DNA from: Anaerosalibacter massiliensis
GTDB lineage: Bacteria > Bacillota > Clostridia > Tissierellales > Sporanaerobacteraceae
Length of the DNA: 64,000 nucleotides
Assembly: GCA_000751555.1 (NCBI GenBank)
Contig: CCEZ01000018.1
Location: 32,809 to 96,808 of the forward strand
Direction: 5' to 3'
In this document: piece by piece, positions 29,994 through 38,899 of the stretch
Position numbering within the stretch: position 1 is the stretch's first letter
Layout: the number at the start of each line of letters is the position of its first letter
Notes under the pieces: model-generated
Database searches by the model: none
Seen by the model: only the letters and a program-made list of their open reading frames with translations
What the model was told of the DNA's origin: nothing
Made by a program: the position numbers and the translations under genes

Positions 29994-31018
29994 TAATTAA
30001 CTAATTTTAAAATCTTTCTAGCTGCACCTTCATCTGTTACTAAAGCCATATCTTCTCTAATACTGGAAATAGAAATAATTGCTTCTGCTTTTTTAGTACC
30101 ACCTGCTACTCCAATAACATTCTTAACTTGCTTAAAATCTACAAGGGATAATCCTACAGTCATAGATTCCCAAACTCTATTTCCGCTTGTATCAAAATAA
30201 TGACCAAAAGCCTCTGAAACTGCACCTTTTTCTATTAGCTTTTTAATAGTTTCATTAGATAACTCTCGTCTTTCTGCCATTACATCTGCTCTACCTATAC
30301 CATAAACAAGTATGTCTATTTTTTTGATTATATCTACAAATTCCTTAACTTCTGAAACTTTTAAAAGTGCATCTATAGCTTCTTGTTCAATATTATCTGG
30401 AACATGCAAAAGTCTATAGTTACCACCTAATCTCTTAGCTAAATTGGCAGCTATACTATTAGCTTGAGTTTCTACATCTTTTCCCAATCCACCTCTAGCT
30501 GGAAGGACTAAAATTTCATTATCTGCTTTTCCTTTTGGCATTTCTTCAGCTACTTCAGCCATTGTAGTACCGCCAGTTATGCCTATTATATTATTTGCTT
30601 TTATAAGTTTCTTCAAGTATTTAGCTGCAGTTCTTCCCATATCTTTTAGAACTAGTTCACTTTCATCAGAATTTCCTGGAACAACTAAAACTTTTTTAAG
30701 ATTTAATTTACTTTCTAATGCATTTTCCAATTCTGTTAATCCCTTTATTCCATGAATTACATCTTTCATATCTTCTAGAAGCTCTTTACCTTCTATAGTT
30801 ACATACATACCCATTGATTCAATATTTAATAAACCTTGATTTTTTAAAATGTTGACCTCTGTTCTAACAGCTCTTTCTCCCATTCCTAGCTGATTAGCTA
30901 AGGATCTTCTTCCAATAGGCTCATTGTAATATATATTTCTTAAAATATCATATCTATTTTCTAAAGTATCTATTATTTCTGGTACTATCTTTTTTTCTAA
31001 TTTAATTAAATCTTCCAA
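29993..31018 (-). CDS. cggR: Central glycolytic genes regulator CggR (SorC/DeoR family)
   Basis: A repressor of the operon it heads, expected to respond to fructose-1,6-bisphosphate. The N-terminal winged helix is visible (GRRSLANQLGMGERAVRTE), followed by a sugar-phosphate-binding SorC-type domain (VLVVPGNSDES, GITGGTTMAEVAE, LPARGGLGKDVETQAN, YGIGRAD). The 341-residue length fits the family. I use the TTG start, 6 nt after AGAGGTG; a GTG three codons earlier is inside that ribosome site. A consensus promoter and a CggR-type operator lie upstream, and gap-pgk-tpiA-gpmI-eno follow in the Bacillus order. Confidence 0.93.
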   Translation of the reverse strand: MEDLIKLEKKIVPEIIDTLENRYDILRNIYYNEPIGRRSLANQLGMGERAVRTEVNILKNQGLLNIESMGMYVTIEGKELLEDMKDVIHGIKGLTELENALESKLNLKKVLVVPGNSDESELVLKDMGRTAAKYLKKLIKANNIIGITGGTTMAEVAEEMPKGKADNEILVLPARGGLGKDVETQANSIAANLAKRLGGNYRLLHVPDNIEQEAIDALLKVSEVKEFVDIIKKIDILVYGIGRADVMAERRELSNETIKKLIEKGAVSEAFGHYFDTSGNRVWESMTVGLSLVDFKQVKNVIGVAGGTKKAEAIISISSIREDMALVTDEGAARKILKLVN

Positions 31019-31099
31019 TAAAAACACCTCTTAACATTAGAAAGCCAAGTATTGTTATGATAAATATTATGTACATAATTGGTTAATATAATTCTATAT

Positions 31100-31137
31100 G
31101 GTCATAAGAAGTCCCTCTGTATTATTTTTGTCCCACT
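31100..31137 (-). promoter_or_regulatory. CggR operator (direct repeats)
   Basis: On the minus strand two GGGAC words lie 19 nt apart in the cggR leader, about 50 bp downstream of the promoter. The second reads AGGGAC-N6-TGAC, close to the Bacillus half-site CGGGAC-N6-TGTC; the first, TGGGAC, has a weaker second half. A position downstream of the start site fits a roadblock type of repression, as known for CggR. Confidence 0.75.
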
Positions 31138-31186
31138 ATATTCAAAAAAAATTTCTAAATTTAATACTCTTTCTTTTTACAATACC

Positions 31187-31215
31187 ATTATAGAATAAAA
31201 CTTATCTTTTTTCAA
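31187..31215 (-). promoter_or_regulatory. Sigma-A promoter of the cggR-glycolytic operon
   Basis: TTGAAA and TATAAT separated by exactly 17 bp, about 170 bp upstream of cggR. It is the best consensus promoter seen in the window. Confidence 0.88.
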
Positions 31216-31280
31216 GTGAAATAAAAATTATTTAAGTACTTGATTTAATATAAAAAATATAGAGATATTCATATTATAAC

Positions 31281-31314
31281 TAAAGCCTTCATTCTATTTT
31301 GAATAAAGGCTTTA
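31281..31314 (-). terminator. Hairpin at the end of rpoN
   Basis: Arms TAAAGCCTTTATTC and GAATGAAGGCTTTA (one mismatch) begin at the rpoN stop codon itself. The T-run after the stem is poor, but the place between rpoN and the glycolytic promoter supports termination. Confidence 0.65.
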
Positions 31315-32697
31315 ATATCGTCTTCTTTTAGATGATGATGGTATATCCAATTCATCTCTATATTTAGCTACTGTTCTCCTTGAAATAGATATACTCTTTT
31401 CCTTTAAAATATCGGCTATTTTTTGATCACTTAAAGGCTTTTTAGGATCTTCTTTTTCTATCATATCTCTAATCATGACTTTGATACTAGTAGCTGACAA
31501 ACTACCTTTTTCACTAGATACTCCACTTGTAAAAAAATATTTAAGTTCAAAAAGCCCTCTAGGAGTTTGCATATACTTTCCATTAGTTGCCCTACTAACA
31601 GTTGATTCATGTACCCCTATATCATCTGCGACATCTTTTAATGTCAAAGGCTTTAAGGCTTTTTCACCTTTTTCAAAGAAATCACTTTGGAATTTTAATA
31701 TAGATTCAACTACATTATATATAGTCATTCTCCGTTGTTCTATGCTTTTTATAATCCACATAGCAGAGTTTAACTTTTTAGTTATAAATTCAGTTATATT
31801 TGGATCATCTGAACTAGCCATAAGTCCTTTATAAAATCTATTAATATTTAGTCTTGGTGCTGTATTATCATTTAGTATAATGATGTACTCCCCATCTAAA
31901 TATCTCAATGTAATATCTGGAGTAATATATTTAACTTCTTCCATATCTCCTGAAAAACATCTTCCTGGTTTAGGCTCTAATGTCTTAATATAATCACAAA
32001 TATCTTGTACATCTTTTAATTCTATACCTAATTTTTTTGAGATCTTACAAAGTCTATTGTGAGCTATATCTTCTAAATAATTTTCAACAACTAGATATAT
32101 ATTTTCATCTTTAATTTTTCTTTCTCTTAGTTGAATCATTAAGCATTCCTTTAAATCTCTAGCTCCTATTCCTATAGGGTCAAAAGTTTGTATTTGGAGT
32201 AAAACCTTTTCCACCCTTTCAAAAGGAATTTTTAAATCTTTAGCCAAACTTTCAATAGATGTGATTAAATAACCATTTTGGTCTATGCTTTCAATGATAA
32301 GTTCTCCAATGATTTTATCTATTTCATTAGAAATGTTTAAATTTAACTGAAGTAATAAATGTTCTTTTAGGGATGATGAATAGGTAATAAAATTGTCATA
32401 AGTGATTTCTTTTTCATTTCTGTCTCTTGGCGCTGTAACTGTATAGCTTATGTCATCATAGTTTTCTAGGAATTCTTCCCAATCAATTTCTTCATTTTTG
32501 GATTCTATTTCGTCTATATTCTCATGTTCTTTAGCATCAGTTTTTACTTCTAGTAATGGATTAGTTTCCATTTCGTTTTCTAAATATTCATTTAGTTCAT
32601 GGCTAGTAAACTGAAGCAATTGAATTGCCTGCTGTAATTCAGGGGTCATTACTAGCTTTTGAGCTTGCTCAAGGGTTAAATTATAACCTAATCTCAT
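31312..32697 (-). CDS. rpoN: RNA polymerase sigma-54 factor
   Basis: The alternative sigma factor that needs ATP-driven activators to open promoters. All regions are present in 461 residues: the Q-rich activator-interacting region I (TPELQQAIQLLQFTSHELNEY), an acidic linker, the core-binding region, the helix-turn-helix (GVHESTVSRATNGKY) and the C-terminal RpoN box SISRRTVAKYRDELDI (consensus ARRTVAKYRE). GGAGTG precedes the ATG. The gene has its own promoter and lies just upstream of the cggR promoter, as in many clostridia. No sigma-54 activator gene and no clear GG-N10-GC promoter was noticed in this window. Confidence 0.96.
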   Translation of the reverse strand: MRLGYNLTLEQAQKLVMTPELQQAIQLLQFTSHELNEYLENEMETNPLLEVKTDAKEHENIDEIESKNEEIDWEEFLENYDDISYTVTAPRDRNEKEITYDNFITYSSSLKEHLLLQLNLNISNEIDKIIGELIIESIDQNGYLITSIESLAKDLKIPFERVEKVLLQIQTFDPIGIGARDLKECLMIQLRERKIKDENIYLVVENYLEDIAHNRLCKISKKLGIELKDVQDICDYIKTLEPKPGRCFSGDMEEVKYITPDITLRYLDGEYIIILNDNTAPRLNINRFYKGLMASSDDPNITEFITKKLNSAMWIIKSIEQRRMTIYNVVESILKFQSDFFEKGEKALKPLTLKDVADDIGVHESTVSRATNGKYMQTPRGLFELKYFFTSGVSSEKGSLSATSIKVMIRDMIEKEDPKKPLSDQKIADILKEKSISISRRTVAKYRDELDIPSSSKRRRY

Positions 32698-32744
32698 AAA
32701 AGCTCACTCCATCCTTACTTCTAATTTATTTGTTTACAGTTCAT

Positions 32745-32773
32745 ATTATACCAGATAGTTGCATAAAGTACAA
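32745..32773 (-). promoter_or_regulatory. Sigma-A promoter of rpoN
   Basis: TTGTAC and TATAAT separated by 17 bp, with an extended TGG before the -10 box, about 50 bp upstream of the rpoN start. Confidence 0.8.
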
Positions 32774-32812
32774 AACTATTTATTTTTCGACAGATATAAG
32801 TTTTATTTGATA

Positions 32813-32850
32813 GAAAAAGCTCTTAATCCTAGGGTTAAGAGCTTTTTCTA
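32813..32850. terminator. Terminator after the nucleoside transporter operon
   Basis: AGAAAAAGCTCTTAA and TTAAGAGCTTTTTCT flank an 8-nt loop, directly past the stop of the last permease gene and before the rpoN promoter. Confidence 0.9.
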
Positions 32851-32852
32851 TA

Positions 32853-33788
32853 TTATGCTTCATTTTTTTCGTAAGGAATTCCATTTGCTGCTGGTCCTGT
32901 GGCTTTGCCAACAAAACTCACAAGTATTATTAATGTAAGAACATATGGTATCATTTCAAGTATTTGAGATGATACTTTCACATCCGTTCCACCTAAATAA
33001 ACTACTATACCTTGAGCAGCTCCAAACAATAAACATGCCCACATAGAACCTTGAGGAGTCCATTTGCCAAATATCATAGCAGCTAAAGCTATAAATCCTT
33101 GTCCAGATATAAGAGTAGCTCTAAAATTAGATACTACAGCTATACTCATTGAAGCTCCACCAAATCCTGCAAATACTCCTGAAAGTATTACTGCTAAATA
33201 TTTAACTTTAAATACATTGATTCCCAATGTATCTGCAGCTTTTGGATGTTCTCCTACTGCCCTTATTCTAAGTCCTATCTTGGTCTTATATAGTATAAAC
33301 CATACTACTAGTACTAATAAAAATGCAATATACACTGTTGCATATTGGTTGAAAATTAAATCTAAAAAAGAACCTTTAGTAAATAAATAATTAAATGGTC
33401 TAGGCATTTTACGATCTAATGGAATGGGAGCTGTCATAGTTGCTCCATCAAAAAATACTCTACTTAAAAACAATGCTAATCCTGGTCCTAGAAAGTTTAT
33501 AGCTATACCAGAAACTATTTGGTCTGCCGCAAAAGAAACAGAAGCAATAGCATGTAAAAGGGCCAATACTCCACCAGATAACCCGCCCATTAGAAATCCT
33601 AACCAAGGATTACCTGAATAATAAGCTACAGTAGTCCCTACAAAGGCGCCTATTGTCATCATGCCTTCAAGTCCTATATTTACTACTCCAGAGTTTTCAG
33701 ACATAACCCCTCCCAATGCTGTATACATGAGAGGTGCAGAATACATTAAGCTTATCCCTATAATTAGTCCCAAATCATTTAGACTCAA
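32853..33788 (-). CDS. ABC transporter permease, nucleoside type (NupQ/YufQ-like)
   Basis: The second membrane subunit of a BMP-dependent importer, about 311 residues with 8-9 hydrophobic segments. Conserved patches: LGGVMSENSGVVNIGLEGMM near the N-terminus and LRIRAVGEHPKAADTLGI in the cytoplasmic coupling loop, both typical of the branched/ribose-type (BPD_transp_2) permeases. The start is uncertain: I prefer the TTG at 33788, which has AGAGG 8 nt upstream, over a GTG three codons earlier that overlaps that site. It overlaps the end of the partner permease gene, so translation is coupled. Confidence 0.86.
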   Translation of the reverse strand: MSLNDLGLIIGISLMYSAPLMYTALGGVMSENSGVVNIGLEGMMTIGAFVGTTVAYYSGNPWLGFLMGGLSGGVLALLHAIASVSFAADQIVSGIAINFLGPGLALFLSRVFFDGATMTAPIPLDRKMPRPFNYLFTKGSFLDLIFNQYATVYIAFLLVLVVWFILYKTKIGLRIRAVGEHPKAADTLGINVFKVKYLAVILSGVFAGFGGASMSIAVVSNFRATLISGQGFIALAAMIFGKWTPQGSMWACLLFGAAQGIVVYLGGTDVKVSSQILEMIPYVLTLIILVSFVGKATGPAANGIPYEKNEA

Positions 33789-34848
33789 CCTCTCCACCTC
33801 TCTTTCTTTTAGCTCTTAAAGTTGTTAACATTTCTATAAGTTTAGGCATAGATATAAAGAATACAATTGTACCTATTACAATACTAATAATTTCAGACGG
33901 TGCCCCCATAGCAGGTTGTATCTTATATCCACCATATTTCAAAGCACCAAATAATAGTCCTGCAAATATACATCCTATAGCATTATTTCCAGCAATTAAA
34001 GATACTGCAATACCATCAAAACCATTTCCTTCCATGGCTGCTAAGACAGCTACTTCTTCAGTAACTCCTAGTACATGTACTGCACCTGCAAGTCCAGATA
34101 ATGCACCTGCAATAGCCATAGATATGACTATATTTCTTTTAACATCTATTCCTCCATATTCTGCTGCATCACTATTAAACCCTACTGCCCTTAACTGATA
34201 TCCTAAAGTAGTGTTTTTCAATATATGTCTAATTAATATAGCTACAAGAATTGCAATTATAAATCCCCAATTAACTGGTGCTCGAAAAAAATCACTTATA
34301 GATCTTAAAGTTTTTGGAAATCTTATACTTGCAGATTCTAATATATTATAGGAAGCCTCACTATTAGGTCTTTTAAACTGGTCCCAAAACACAACGGCAT
34401 TACTCAAATAAAGTGCTATCCAGTTAAGCATTATAGTTGTAATAACTTCATTTACACCAAATTTAGACTTTAAAATTCCAGCTAAACCTGCCCAAATAGC
34501 TGCAGCTAAGCATGCCATCAACATAGCTACTATAGCATGAAGAATTGGAGGTAAATTCCAGAAATATCCCACTAATGTAGCTACTAATGCACCTATTATA
34601 AATTGTCCTTCTGCACCAATATTAAATAAACCTGTTCTAAAAGCAAAGGCTACAGAAATACCTGTCAATATTAAAGGTGTAGATTGAATTATTGTCCAGG
34701 AAATATATTTAGGTTTCCCCAAAATTCCTCTTATCATTACTCCATAAGCCTCTAAAGGGTTGAATCCTACTGCCAATAATATAAAAGCACCTACTAAGAG
34801 ACCTACAAATACAGATATAATAGTAAATTTAAGCCTCTTTCCTTCCAT
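33775..34848 (-). CDS. ABC transporter permease, nucleoside type (NupP/YufP-like)
   Basis: The first membrane subunit of the same importer, 357 residues with about nine hydrophobic segments. Conserved patches are FRTGLFNIGAEGQFIIGAL and the coupling loop LGYQLRAVGFNSDAAEYGGI, the paired counterparts of those in the neighbouring permease. GGAGGAGG precedes the ATG. The start overlaps the ATPase gene by 20 nt and its end overlaps the second permease gene. The last residues are basic (RAKRKRGG), consistent with a cytoplasmic C-terminus. Confidence 0.88.
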   Translation of the reverse strand: MEGKRLKFTIISVFVGLLVGAFILLAVGFNPLEAYGVMIRGILGKPKYISWTIIQSTPLILTGISVAFAFRTGLFNIGAEGQFIIGALVATLVGYFWNLPPILHAIVAMLMACLAAAIWAGLAGILKSKFGVNEVITTIMLNWIALYLSNAVVFWDQFKRPNSEASYNILESASIRFPKTLRSISDFFRAPVNWGFIIAILVAILIRHILKNTTLGYQLRAVGFNSDAAEYGGIDVKRNIVISMAIAGALSGLAGAVHVLGVTEEVAVLAAMEGNGFDGIAVSLIAGNNAIGCIFAGLLFGALKYGGYKIQPAMGAPSEIISIVIGTIVFFISMPKLIEMLTTLRAKRKRGGEVESK

Positions 34849-36394
34849 TTTCTACACCTCCTCCAGCCATTAAATATCCTAGTTTTTTCTCATTTGCATC
34901 TTTTCTATCTAAGATATCTACAATCTTTCCATTGTATATTACAGCTATTCTATCTGATAGATTTAGTATTTCATCTAATTCAAAAGAAATTAATAAAACT
35001 GCTTTCCCATTATCTCTTTGTTCAACTAAATATTTATGCACAAACTCTATAGCACCAACATCTAGTCCTCTTGTTGGCTGGGCTGCTATAAGAACATCTG
35101 GATCATTTGTAACTTCTCTTGCTATTATCACCTTTTGTTGGTTTCCTCCAGATAATGCACCAACAGCTTGTTTCTCATTTTGAGGTCTTACATCAAATTT
35201 TCCAATTAATTTTCTTGCATGTTCTTCTATGTTTTTATGGTTTAATCTTCCGTTTTTAGAGAAAGGTTCCTTATCATATATTTCAAGTATCATATTTTCA
35301 GCTATACTAAAATCTAATATTAGTCCTCTTTTCTGTCTATCTTCAGGAATATTACACATGCCTTTTTTCATAATATGTCTTGGTGAAGTATTAACTATAT
35401 TTTCACCATTTAAAACTACTTTTCCAGATTCAATAGGCCTAAGCCCAGTAATCCCTTCTAAAAATTCACTTTGTCCATTTCCATCTACACCAGCTATACC
35501 TAATATTTCTCCTCTATGAACTTTCAGAGATAAACCATTTACTGCATTTAATTTTCTATTATCTTTAATTATAATGTTATCAATATTAAGAACTACTTCA
35601 CCTTTTTCTATATCCTTTTTATCTACTGCAAAACTAACTTGTCTACCTACCATCATCTCAGCTAAATTTTCCTCTGTTACATTACTCACTTTAACTGTAT
35701 TTATCTTTTTCCCTCTTCGTATAATAGTACAATAATCTGCTGCTTGTTTTATTTCTTTTAATTTATGAGTGATTATTATGATAGTTTTTCCTTGTTTAGT
35801 TAAGTTTTTGATTATTTGGATAAGTTCTTCTACCTCTTGAGGTGTTAAAACAGCAGTTGGCTCGTCCAATATAAGAATGTCTGCACCCCTATAGAGAGCT
35901 TTGAGTATTTCTACCCTTTGTTGCATACCTACTGATATATCTTGTATTTTAGCCTTTGGATCTACATGCAAACTATATTTTTTAGACAGTTTTTCTACCT
36001 CTTTAGTAGCCCTTTCAATATCAATACACTTTGTATCCCATGAACCTTTTTTGATAGTAGTTTCCATTCCAAGGATTATATTTTCAACTACAGTGAAAGT
36101 ATCTATTAGCATGAAATGTTGATGAACCATACCAATACCCTTTTCTATAGCTACATTAGGACTTGTAACTTCCACTTTATCTCCCTTAATAAATATATTC
36201 CCTTCTGTAGGCATATACAATCCATATAATACATTCATTAAAGTAGTTTTTCCTGCTCCATTTTCCCCTAATAGTGCATGGATCTCCCCCTTATGAACTG
36301 TTAAGTCAATGCTATCATTTGCCACAAAATCTCCAAATTTTTTAGTTATCCCTTTCATTTCAATAACTTTAGTTTCTAAATCTACATTATTCAA
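34829..36394 (-). CDS. ABC transporter ATPase with two nucleotide-binding domains (nucleoside type)
   Basis: The energy-coupling subunit of the importer, 521 residues with two tandem ATPase domains as in RbsA/NupO. Domain 1 has a normal Walker A GENGAGKTT, signature VGMQQRVEI and Walker B ILILDEPTAVL. Domain 2 has a degenerate Walker A (GVDGNGQS) and Walker B (LIAAQPTRGLD) but a good signature LSGGNQQKV. Such one-sided degeneration is normal in this family. It starts with TTG, with AGGAGG 8 nt upstream. A hairpin separates it from the lipoprotein gene. Confidence 0.92.
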   Translation of the reverse strand: MNNVDLETKVIEMKGITKKFGDFVANDSIDLTVHKGEIHALLGENGAGKTTLMNVLYGLYMPTEGNIFIKGDKVEVTSPNVAIEKGIGMVHQHFMLIDTFTVVENIILGMETTIKKGSWDTKCIDIERATKEVEKLSKKYSLHVDPKAKIQDISVGMQQRVEILKALYRGADILILDEPTAVLTPQEVEELIQIIKNLTKQGKTIIIITHKLKEIKQAADYCTIIRRGKKINTVKVSNVTEENLAEMMVGRQVSFAVDKKDIEKGEVVLNIDNIIIKDNRKLNAVNGLSLKVHRGEILGIAGVDGNGQSEFLEGITGLRPIESGKVVLNGENIVNTSPRHIMKKGMCNIPEDRQKRGLILDFSIAENMILEIYDKEPFSKNGRLNHKNIEEHARKLIGKFDVRPQNEKQAVGALSGGNQQKVIIAREVTNDPDVLIAAQPTRGLDVGAIEFVHKYLVEQRDNGKAVLLISFELDEILNLSDRIAVIYNGKIVDILDRKDANEKKLGYLMAGGGVENGRKEA

Positions 36395-36421
36395 ATAGGC
36401 TACCTCCTATCTAATATCTAA

Positions 36422-36448
36422 GCAGTCCAGACAAAAGCCTGGACTGCA
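36422..36448 (-). other. Intercistronic hairpin between the BMP lipoprotein and ATPase genes
   Basis: GCAGTCCAG and CTGGACTGC flank an 8-9 nt loop with no T-run after it. Hairpins at this position commonly protect the binding-protein mRNA and keep it more abundant than the transporter mRNA; that role is inferred. Confidence 0.6.
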
Positions 36449-36455
36449 TTTTCAA

Positions 36456-37547
36456 CTATTTTAATGTCTTTACATATTCTTCATAAGAATCTTCATCAAA
36501 AGGTACTTCAATTTCTCCATCAATTATAAGTTTTTTGATTTCTTCTACTTTGTCAAGGATTTCTTTTGGAACATGCTTATCTGATGTTGGAGCTATATCT
36601 ACTGCTCCTTCTTCTAAACCATAAACAACTGTAGTTCCACCAGGGAATTTCCCTTCTTTTAAATCTTTAACTACATTATAAACTCCTACATTCACACGTT
36701 TCATAGCTGATGTAATAACGTTGTCAGGAGCTAAATCATGCTGGTCTCTATCAACACCTATAACATATTTGTCTTGTTCTTTAGCTGCTTCTATAACTCC
36801 ATCTCCAGAACCTCCTGCAGCATGGAATACTATATCTGCACCTTGTTGATACATACTGTTTGCTATAGCTTTTCCCTTTGCAGGATCATCAAAAGCTTCT
36901 GCATATTGTCTAAGTACTTTTACATCTTTATCTGCAACTTTGTTTGCATAGGCAACTCCTGCATGATAACCATAATCAAAAGCAGTTATAACTTCACTTT
37001 CCATGCCGCCTACAAATCCAACTTTACCAGTTTCACTCATCATTGCAGCTATATATCCTACTAGGAAAGATGGTTGTTCTTGTTTAAATACAACACCTAC
37101 TGCATTATCTGGTGTATCATCACCATATGAAAAATCGACTATTGCGTATTTTACATCATCATTTTCTTCTGCAGCAGCCTTTACTGCCTTTGATAATTTA
37201 AATCCAATTCCCCATATAAGATCATTTTCTGCATCAAGGGCTGTCTCTAAATTAGAAACATAATCTGATTCTTGATGGGATTCTTGGTAAGTTGATTTAG
37301 TACCTAAATCTTTATCAGCTTTTTGAAGTCCTTCCCAGGCTGATTGGTTAAAGGATTGGTCATTTACTCCACCAACATCTGTAACCATAGTAATTTTAAG
37401 CTGTTTGCCATCTGTTTTATTTCCTTCCTCAGTCTGTTCGGCTGGTTTTTTATCGTCATTAGTCTTATCTCCGCCTGAACATCCAACTGCAGCAAAAGTT
37501 AATACTGCAATCATAAGTAAAGCTAATATTTTTTTCATTTTAGACAA
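36456..37547 (-). CDS. BMP-family substrate-binding lipoprotein (nucleoside/purine uptake)
   Basis: The extracellular binding protein of the ABC importer, 363 residues. A lipoprotein signal ends at FAAVGCSGG (lipid-bearing C23), followed by an acidic/lysine linker to about residue 48. The mature domain starts with the family motif TDVGGVNDQSFNQSAWEGL and includes VGFVGGM and FHAAGGSGDGV. BMP proteins bind purine nucleosides in the characterised cases (PnrA, BmpA), which makes nucleosides the best guess. The TTG start has GGGGAG 7 nt upstream; an ATG three codons later is an alternative. It has its own promoter after the grdD terminator. Confidence 0.9.
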   Translation of the reverse strand: MSKMKKILALLMIAVLTFAAVGCSGGDKTNDDKKPAEQTEEGNKTDGKQLKITMVTDVGGVNDQSFNQSAWEGLQKADKDLGTKSTYQESHQESDYVSNLETALDAENDLIWGIGFKLSKAVKAAAEENDDVKYAIVDFSYGDDTPDNAVGVVFKQEQPSFLVGYIAAMMSETGKVGFVGGMESEVITAFDYGYHAGVAYANKVADKDVKVLRQYAEAFDDPAKGKAIANSMYQQGADIVFHAAGGSGDGVIEAAKEQDKYVIGVDRDQHDLAPDNVITSAMKRVNVGVYNVVKDLKEGKFPGGTTVVYGLEEGAVDIAPTSDKHVPKEILDKVEEIKKLIIDGEIEVPFDEDSYEEYVKTLK

Positions 37548-37603
37548 TTTTAAACTCCCCTTTCAATAGCTTTGAAGTATTTTAATAACCTTATCCTAAT
37601 ACA

Positions 37604-37632
37604 ATTTTAGCATACTTTGTCCTATTCTACAA
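37604..37632 (-). promoter_or_regulatory. Sigma-A promoter of the BMP transporter operon
   Basis: TTGTAG and TAAAAT at 17-bp spacing with an extended TGC before the -10 box. It lies between the grdD terminator and the lipoprotein gene. Confidence 0.72.
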
Positions 37633-37672
37633 AGTTTTATAAAATACTTCTAATCTTTTTGTATTATCCTAC

Positions 37673-37713
37673 AAAAACACTCCAAGTTTACCTTGGAGAC
37701 TTGGAGTGTTTTA
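37673..37713 (-). terminator. Terminator of the glycine reductase operon
   Basis: Arms AAAACACTCCAAG and CTTGGAGTGTTTT with a 13-nt loop and a T-run, starting at the last bases of grdD. Confidence 0.92.
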
Positions 37714-38889
37714 ACAAATGTTAGACTCATTTGAAATATAGCCTTCTTTAGACAATATTTTTATAGCTTCTTCAATTTTATTTTCATTCACCAATAATAC
37801 TGGTCCAGTACATCCCATTCCGCTTTCCGCATATACCTTGTTTTTCCACAAAACTTTTACTGCATCTTCCAACTCCATTATATCTATCCCAGAAATAGTT
37901 CCTGTTACAATTTCTTTTTCTGGTGGAGTTATTTCTTCAGAATTTTCATCCTTCTTCTCTTTGTTTAATCCTTTTAGTACTTCTTTAAAACCTGCATTAT
38001 TTACTTTTTTGAATTCTTCTTTTGCTATTTCCTTTACATTTCCTTTGGCTAAATTAGCACCATAACTAATTGCATTGGCTACAACAGGTATTCCTGAAGC
38101 CCTTGAAAGAATAAGTATAGTTCTATCATAGTCTTCTCCTATTCCTGGTCCATAGCCATAACCTAAAGATTCATAGCTCCCACCAGTAGTATAGGATGAG
38201 AACATTTTTATCAATATATTACCTGTTAAAGTATCTGTAATCATTACATCTGGTACTCCCCCAAGTAAATCATTGCCTCTCATTATAGAGCCACCATCTG
38301 CCCTTAAAGAATTAGTAAAATTAATTTTATATCCATTTTTATCTATCTCTTTCAATGCTCTTTCTACTTGTACTGCACCATCTACATTTAATATTCCAAC
38401 TGTTGGGTTTTCAATACCCATAGCTTTAGCAGTAATAATCCCATATATACTATTCATAACCATTGCTTCTACTCTATGGGGAGAAGAAGTTCCTGTAGTT
38501 GTGGCTATAAACATTTCTCTACCTTTTCCTGGCGTTAAAACTCTTCCTACAGTGGAAACACCTATTGGAAAACTGTAATGCATAGTTACAGCAGAATCTA
38601 TCTCTTTGTTATCTAATAATTCTTCCATTTTTTTATATCCTTCTTCTTCTGTCCCTACTACTACTTGAGTTAGTTGACTATCAACTTTTGGACCTATTAA
38701 AACTACTTCAATGGACGAATCTCTTTTTTGAGCAATTTCTGCACCTTTTACTATATTTTCTACACCATGTTCACTTCCAAAGGTAGTTATTCCTACTCTT
38801 ACTCTTTCTCCAAATTGTCCTGTTTCTAATGCATCTGCCATATCTTTAAAAACTTTTCCTACCATATTCTTTACATTATTATCCATCAT
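37711..38889 (-). CDS. grdD: Glycine reductase complex component C, subunit GrdD
   Basis: The smaller subunit of protein C, which releases acetyl phosphate from the carboxymethyl/acetyl intermediate using phosphate. A 392-residue PlsX-related protein. Near its C-terminus the motif GMGCTGPVLL carries a cysteine at residue 360, or 359 if the second ATG is used. A cysteine numbered 359 was described as the active thiol of GrdD in Eubacterium acidaminophilum, so the match is good. GAGGTGAT precedes the two adjacent ATGs. It is 10 nt after grdC and is the last gene before the operon terminator. Confidence 0.96.
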   Translation of the reverse strand: MMDNNVKNMVGKVFKDMADALETGQFGERVRVGITTFGSEHGVENIVKGAEIAQKRDSSIEVVLIGPKVDSQLTQVVVGTEEEGYKKMEELLDNKEIDSAVTMHYSFPIGVSTVGRVLTPGKGREMFIATTTGTSSPHRVEAMVMNSIYGIITAKAMGIENPTVGILNVDGAVQVERALKEIDKNGYKINFTNSLRADGGSIMRGNDLLGGVPDVMITDTLTGNILIKMFSSYTTGGSYESLGYGYGPGIGEDYDRTILILSRASGIPVVANAISYGANLAKGNVKEIAKEEFKKVNNAGFKEVLKGLNKEKKDENSEEITPPEKEIVTGTISGIDIMELEDAVKVLWKNKVYAESGMGCTGPVLLVNENKIEEAIKILSKEGYISNESNIC

Positions 38890-38899
38890 TTTATCACCT

